From the NCBI RefSeq assembly GCF_022458895.1, contig NZ_JAINFL010000003.1:124001-188000 (forward strand): a stretch of 64,000 nt of DNA. Reading direction: 5' to 3'. A model generated the notes under the pieces. That model saw only the letters and a list, made by a program, of their open reading frames with translations, made no database searches and was not told the DNA's origin. Shown one piece after another: positions 62,148-64,000 of this stretch. The number at the start of each line of letters is the position of its first letter. Within the stretch, counting starts at the first letter, position 1. The position numbers and the translations under genes are program-made. This DNA comes from Roseihalotalea indica. GTDB taxonomy: Bacteria > Bacteroidota > Bacteroidia > Cytophagales > Cyclobacteriaceae.

Positions 62148-63416
62148 CTAAGTGTACATAGCATCGGCTACTTTTTTGATGGCCGCTACCATTTCTTCGG
62201 TGTCTTCTCGGGAGGGGGTAGTATCCCAACTGCCCATCTTATGAGTTCCACCGACGATGATACCGTCTTTCCGGTTGATGGTATAAGCGCCCGCAGCGGC
62301 AATACGATAATTTACTTCATTCTGAGGAATAACAAACGCCAGTTGACCAGAAATGGGAGTAAGGTGTGGATCACCGGTAATCTGCTTGGCACCGATACCA
62401 GTACAGTTCACCAGACATGTTTCGGGTAGGGCATCAAAATCTTCCAGCCGGGTAAACTCCTTAATTTTAATGTTTCCGCCAAACCGCAGAAAGTCATCTG
62501 TATACATTTTAAGCAGCGACGGAATATTGAATACCATAGAAGTGTGTCGGTAAACCACGGGTGCATCAAACGGGTGTTCTTTTTTGGAAAGCAATAGCGG
62601 ATCGGGCAACACATTCATAAAAGCGTAACGGTCGTCGCCAGGCAGGTCACCGTGGGGATGCAAGCCTTCGTTCTCGCGTATATCGTAACTGTCCGTCCAC
62701 ACCACATAATCGCCTAGCCCCAGCATATTCTGATATTTGAGAAATGCTTTCTGGTGCATTCGTTTAAACTGATCATGAAAAGTAGGAGTAACGTTCTCCG
62801 AGTCAATGAGGCGGTGAGAGGGAGACCAGGTGCCGGTGGCTTTACTGGAGGTAATATCCGGAGCCATCTCTTTGGTGTAGATCGTTACCTCATAGCCTTT
62901 GTGCTGAAGTGTGCGGGCGGTCGTAAGCCCGATGACCCCGCAGCCAATGACGGCCACCTTTCGGGAAGCCAGCGGAGCCATTTCACCAGTTTTTAAGGGT
63001 GTAACATGGGTAGAAGCATCACTTATAGAAAGACTATCTATTGACGAGGCTTCCATAGCCATAGAGGCCAGAGGAATACTATTATCCCAGGAAGCATCCA
63101 CTAACTCCGCTGCTAGTTCGGCTGACCCCCAGGAGAGTGACCAGCCACTACCCCCGTGCCCGTAGTTGTGAATTAAGGTTTTGCCTCCTAGCTCTTCTTT
63201 TTCTATCCGGGGCCCTAAGGTGCGGTAAGGTCGTAGTCCGACGGTTTCTTTTACCACCCGGTCCATAGAGATGCGCAATTTGGGCAGGTAGCGGGAAGAG
63301 TATTGCATCTCCAATTGCTTTTTAGCCATTTTAAGGGCAGGAGGAGTACAAGCGGCCGCACCCATCGTAATACCGGCCATGGCAGCCTTGTTCAGAAAAC
63401 TCCGTCGGTCAATCAT
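62148..63416 (-). CDS. FAD-dependent D-amino-acid-oxidase-like protein, Tat-exported
   Basis: 422 residues from MIDRRSFLNKAAMAGITMGA, a Tat-like signal (DRRSFLNK); a longer frame to 63680 would add a non-coding-like prefix. FAD-binding Rossmann motif VAVIGCGVIGLTTARTLQHK at about 170, then TSSKATGTWSPSH, and a C-terminal DGIIVGGTHKMGSWDTTPS, as in the DAO family. Oxidises D-amino acids or related amines, giving H2O2. Adjacent to the epimerase-like gene, so a joint D-amino-acid pathway is likely but not proved. Confidence 0.88.
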   Translation of the reverse strand: MIDRRSFLNKAAMAGITMGAAACTPPALKMAKKQLEMQYSSRYLPKLRISMDRVVKETVGLRPYRTLGPRIEKEELGGKTLIHNYGHGGSGWSLSWGSAELAAELVDASWDNSIPLASMAMEASSIDSLSISDASTHVTPLKTGEMAPLASRKVAVIGCGVIGLTTARTLQHKGYEVTIYTKEMAPDITSSKATGTWSPSHRLIDSENVTPTFHDQFKRMHQKAFLKYQNMLGLGDYVVWTDSYDIRENEGLHPHGDLPGDDRYAFMNVLPDPLLLSKKEHPFDAPVVYRHTSMVFNIPSLLKMYTDDFLRFGGNIKIKEFTRLEDFDALPETCLVNCTGIGAKQITGDPHLTPISGQLAFVIPQNEVNYRIAAAGAYTINRKDGIIVGGTHKMGSWDTTPSREDTEEMVAAIKKVADAMYT

Positions 63417-63492
63417 AATGTAGTAGTATATTATTCTGGTTATTTTGCTAATTACAGAATAATGAGTAAGCGTTGCAAACTTTTGCGAATGT

Positions 63493-63530
63493 AAAATGAT
63501 GATTAATGAGTAATGACTGATGATTGATAG
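63493..63530. repeat. Heptad repeat array (TAATGA type)
   Basis: 7-nt steps TGATGAT, TAATGAG, TAATGAC, TGATGAT, TGATAG in the gap 63417-63776. Confidence 0.6.
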
Positions 63531-63577
63531 TACGAGTAGCAGGATTCCTGAGAAAGTAAGGGTTGAAATAAAAATCT

Positions 63578-63608
63578 TTGTAGGAACATCATTCATGATG
63601 TTCAACAA
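63578..63608. repeat. REP-like hairpin (GTAGGAACAT family)
   Basis: TTGTAGGAACATCAT (63578-63592) with ATGATGTTCAACAA (63595-63608), one or two mismatches. Same family as the perfect palindrome at 10019. Confidence 0.65.
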
Positions 63609-63667
63609 ATGGGACAGTTTGCTGATTGGTTGGGCAATTCTGAACAAAACTGATTTATCCCTATAAT

Positions 63668-63693
63668 ATTCATCAATCATTAATCATCAAAAC
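63668..63693. repeat. Heptad repeat array (AATCATT type)
   Basis: Steps ATTCATC, AATCATT, AATCATC; the same units as the second block at 8268-8340 and the complement of the array at 63493. Confidence 0.5.
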
Positions 63694-63776
63694 GTAGGCA
63701 GGAACAATGCGAAAAAATACTGAAATGCTACTCTTCGTCCTGAGTATCCCGTACTTTTAAGAAAAAACCAGAGCCT

Positions 63777-64000
63777 GTGCCTCAACAGAACCCTTCTTTT
63801 TCGTTTGGCGTCGTTGCCGATGTACAATACTGCGACTGCCCACCCTCGCCGGTACGCTTTTACCGAAATTCTACCGATAAATTGCAGGAATGCCTGAATA
63901 CCCTAAACGAATTGAATCTAGCCTTTACGCTGGATGCAGGTGATCTGATTGATCGAGATTCCAGCAGTTTTACTACTATTCTGCAAACATACAATTCCTC
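63777..64000 (+). CDS. Metallophosphoesterase, 3' end beyond the window
   Basis: An open frame with no stop to the right edge, taken from a GTG at 63777 because no in-frame ATG follows an upstream stop at 63741. 74 codons are visible. FGVVADVQYCDCPPSPVRFY and FTLDAGDLIDRD are the first and second metal-binding motifs of the calcineurin-like phosphoesterase family, in the form seen in manganese-dependent ADP-ribose/CDP-alcohol diphosphatases. The start is uncertain. Hydrolyses phosphoanhydrides or phosphodiesters, substrate inferred. Confidence 0.75.
   Translation, partial: MPQQNPSFSFGVVADVQYCDCPPSPVRFYRNSTDKLQECLNTLNELNLAFTLDAGDLIDRDSSSFTTILQTYNS

Noticed and set aside
63417..63680. N-terminal extension of the D-amino-acid-oxidase-like gene
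   Set aside because: The extension lies over repeats and the true start is fixed by the Tat-like signal at 63416.

Overview
The window looks like chromosome from a marine-type member of Bacteroidota, most likely order Cytophagales. The grounds are a subtilase ending in a type IX secretion (T9SS) sorting domain, many lipoproteins, DUF2911 and DUF4386 proteins, a ThuA / sugar-dehydrogenase / PKD / cytochrome c fusion, orphan MacB/FtsX-like permeases, TAnnTTTG-type promoter boxes and very weak Shine-Dalgarno signals. The species cannot be named from the sequence. I saw no rRNA, tRNA, CRISPR array, phage genes, transposase or integrase.

Layout. 1-2.3 kb (minus strand): an ECF sigma factor, a TPR protein with one membrane segment, and two proteins that share the same 5' end. 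2.7-10 kb: ordinary metabolic genes, including an AraC regulator divergent from an aldehyde dehydrogenase with its DUF779 partner, a GyrI-like protein and a type B carboxylesterase. 10-10.7 kb: a non-coding array of degenerate palindromic units about 41 bp long. 10.8-15.9 kb and 22.2-25.7 kb: two runs of small plus-strand genes (MntA/HepT toxin-antitoxin, a HEAT-repeat protein, a DinB-like protein, an immunity-like gene broken by a stop codon, lipoproteins, hypotheticals). These are AT-richer than their surroundings and separated by spacers that resemble integron attC sites. 16-22.2 kb: an oxidoreductase/DUF4386/lipoprotein/AraC cluster, a GH43-like secreted protein and an alpha/beta hydrolase.

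25.8-31.6 kb: a three-gene RND efflux operon (permease, adaptor, TolC-like lipoprotein). 32-38.4 kb: DUF2911, the 1145-residue ThuA fusion, a voltage-sensor-like membrane protein and DoxX. 38.5-47 kb: penicillin-binding protein 1C, a large permease, a ScyD/ScyE-like lipoprotein and a pectate-lyase-fold protein. 47-52.9 kb: a CGNR regulator divergent from an EamA exporter and a monooxygenase-like protein, then DUF817, a PadR regulator with a membrane partner, and a spondin-domain lipoprotein. 53-64 kb: an S9 peptidase, a large T9SS-exported S8 protease, a TPR-like lipoprotein, a pair of apparently Tat-exported enzymes (class V aminotransferase fold and D-amino-acid-oxidase fold), and the start of a metallophosphoesterase.

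The spaces between genes are rich in small repeats of several kinds: 7-8-nt arrays, two REP-like palindrome families, a MITE-like element of about 130 bp with terminal inverted repeats, a nested 101-bp inverted repeat, a block of consecutive hairpins, and the 41-bp palindromic array. Together with the attC-like cassette spacers these are the most unusual content of the window.
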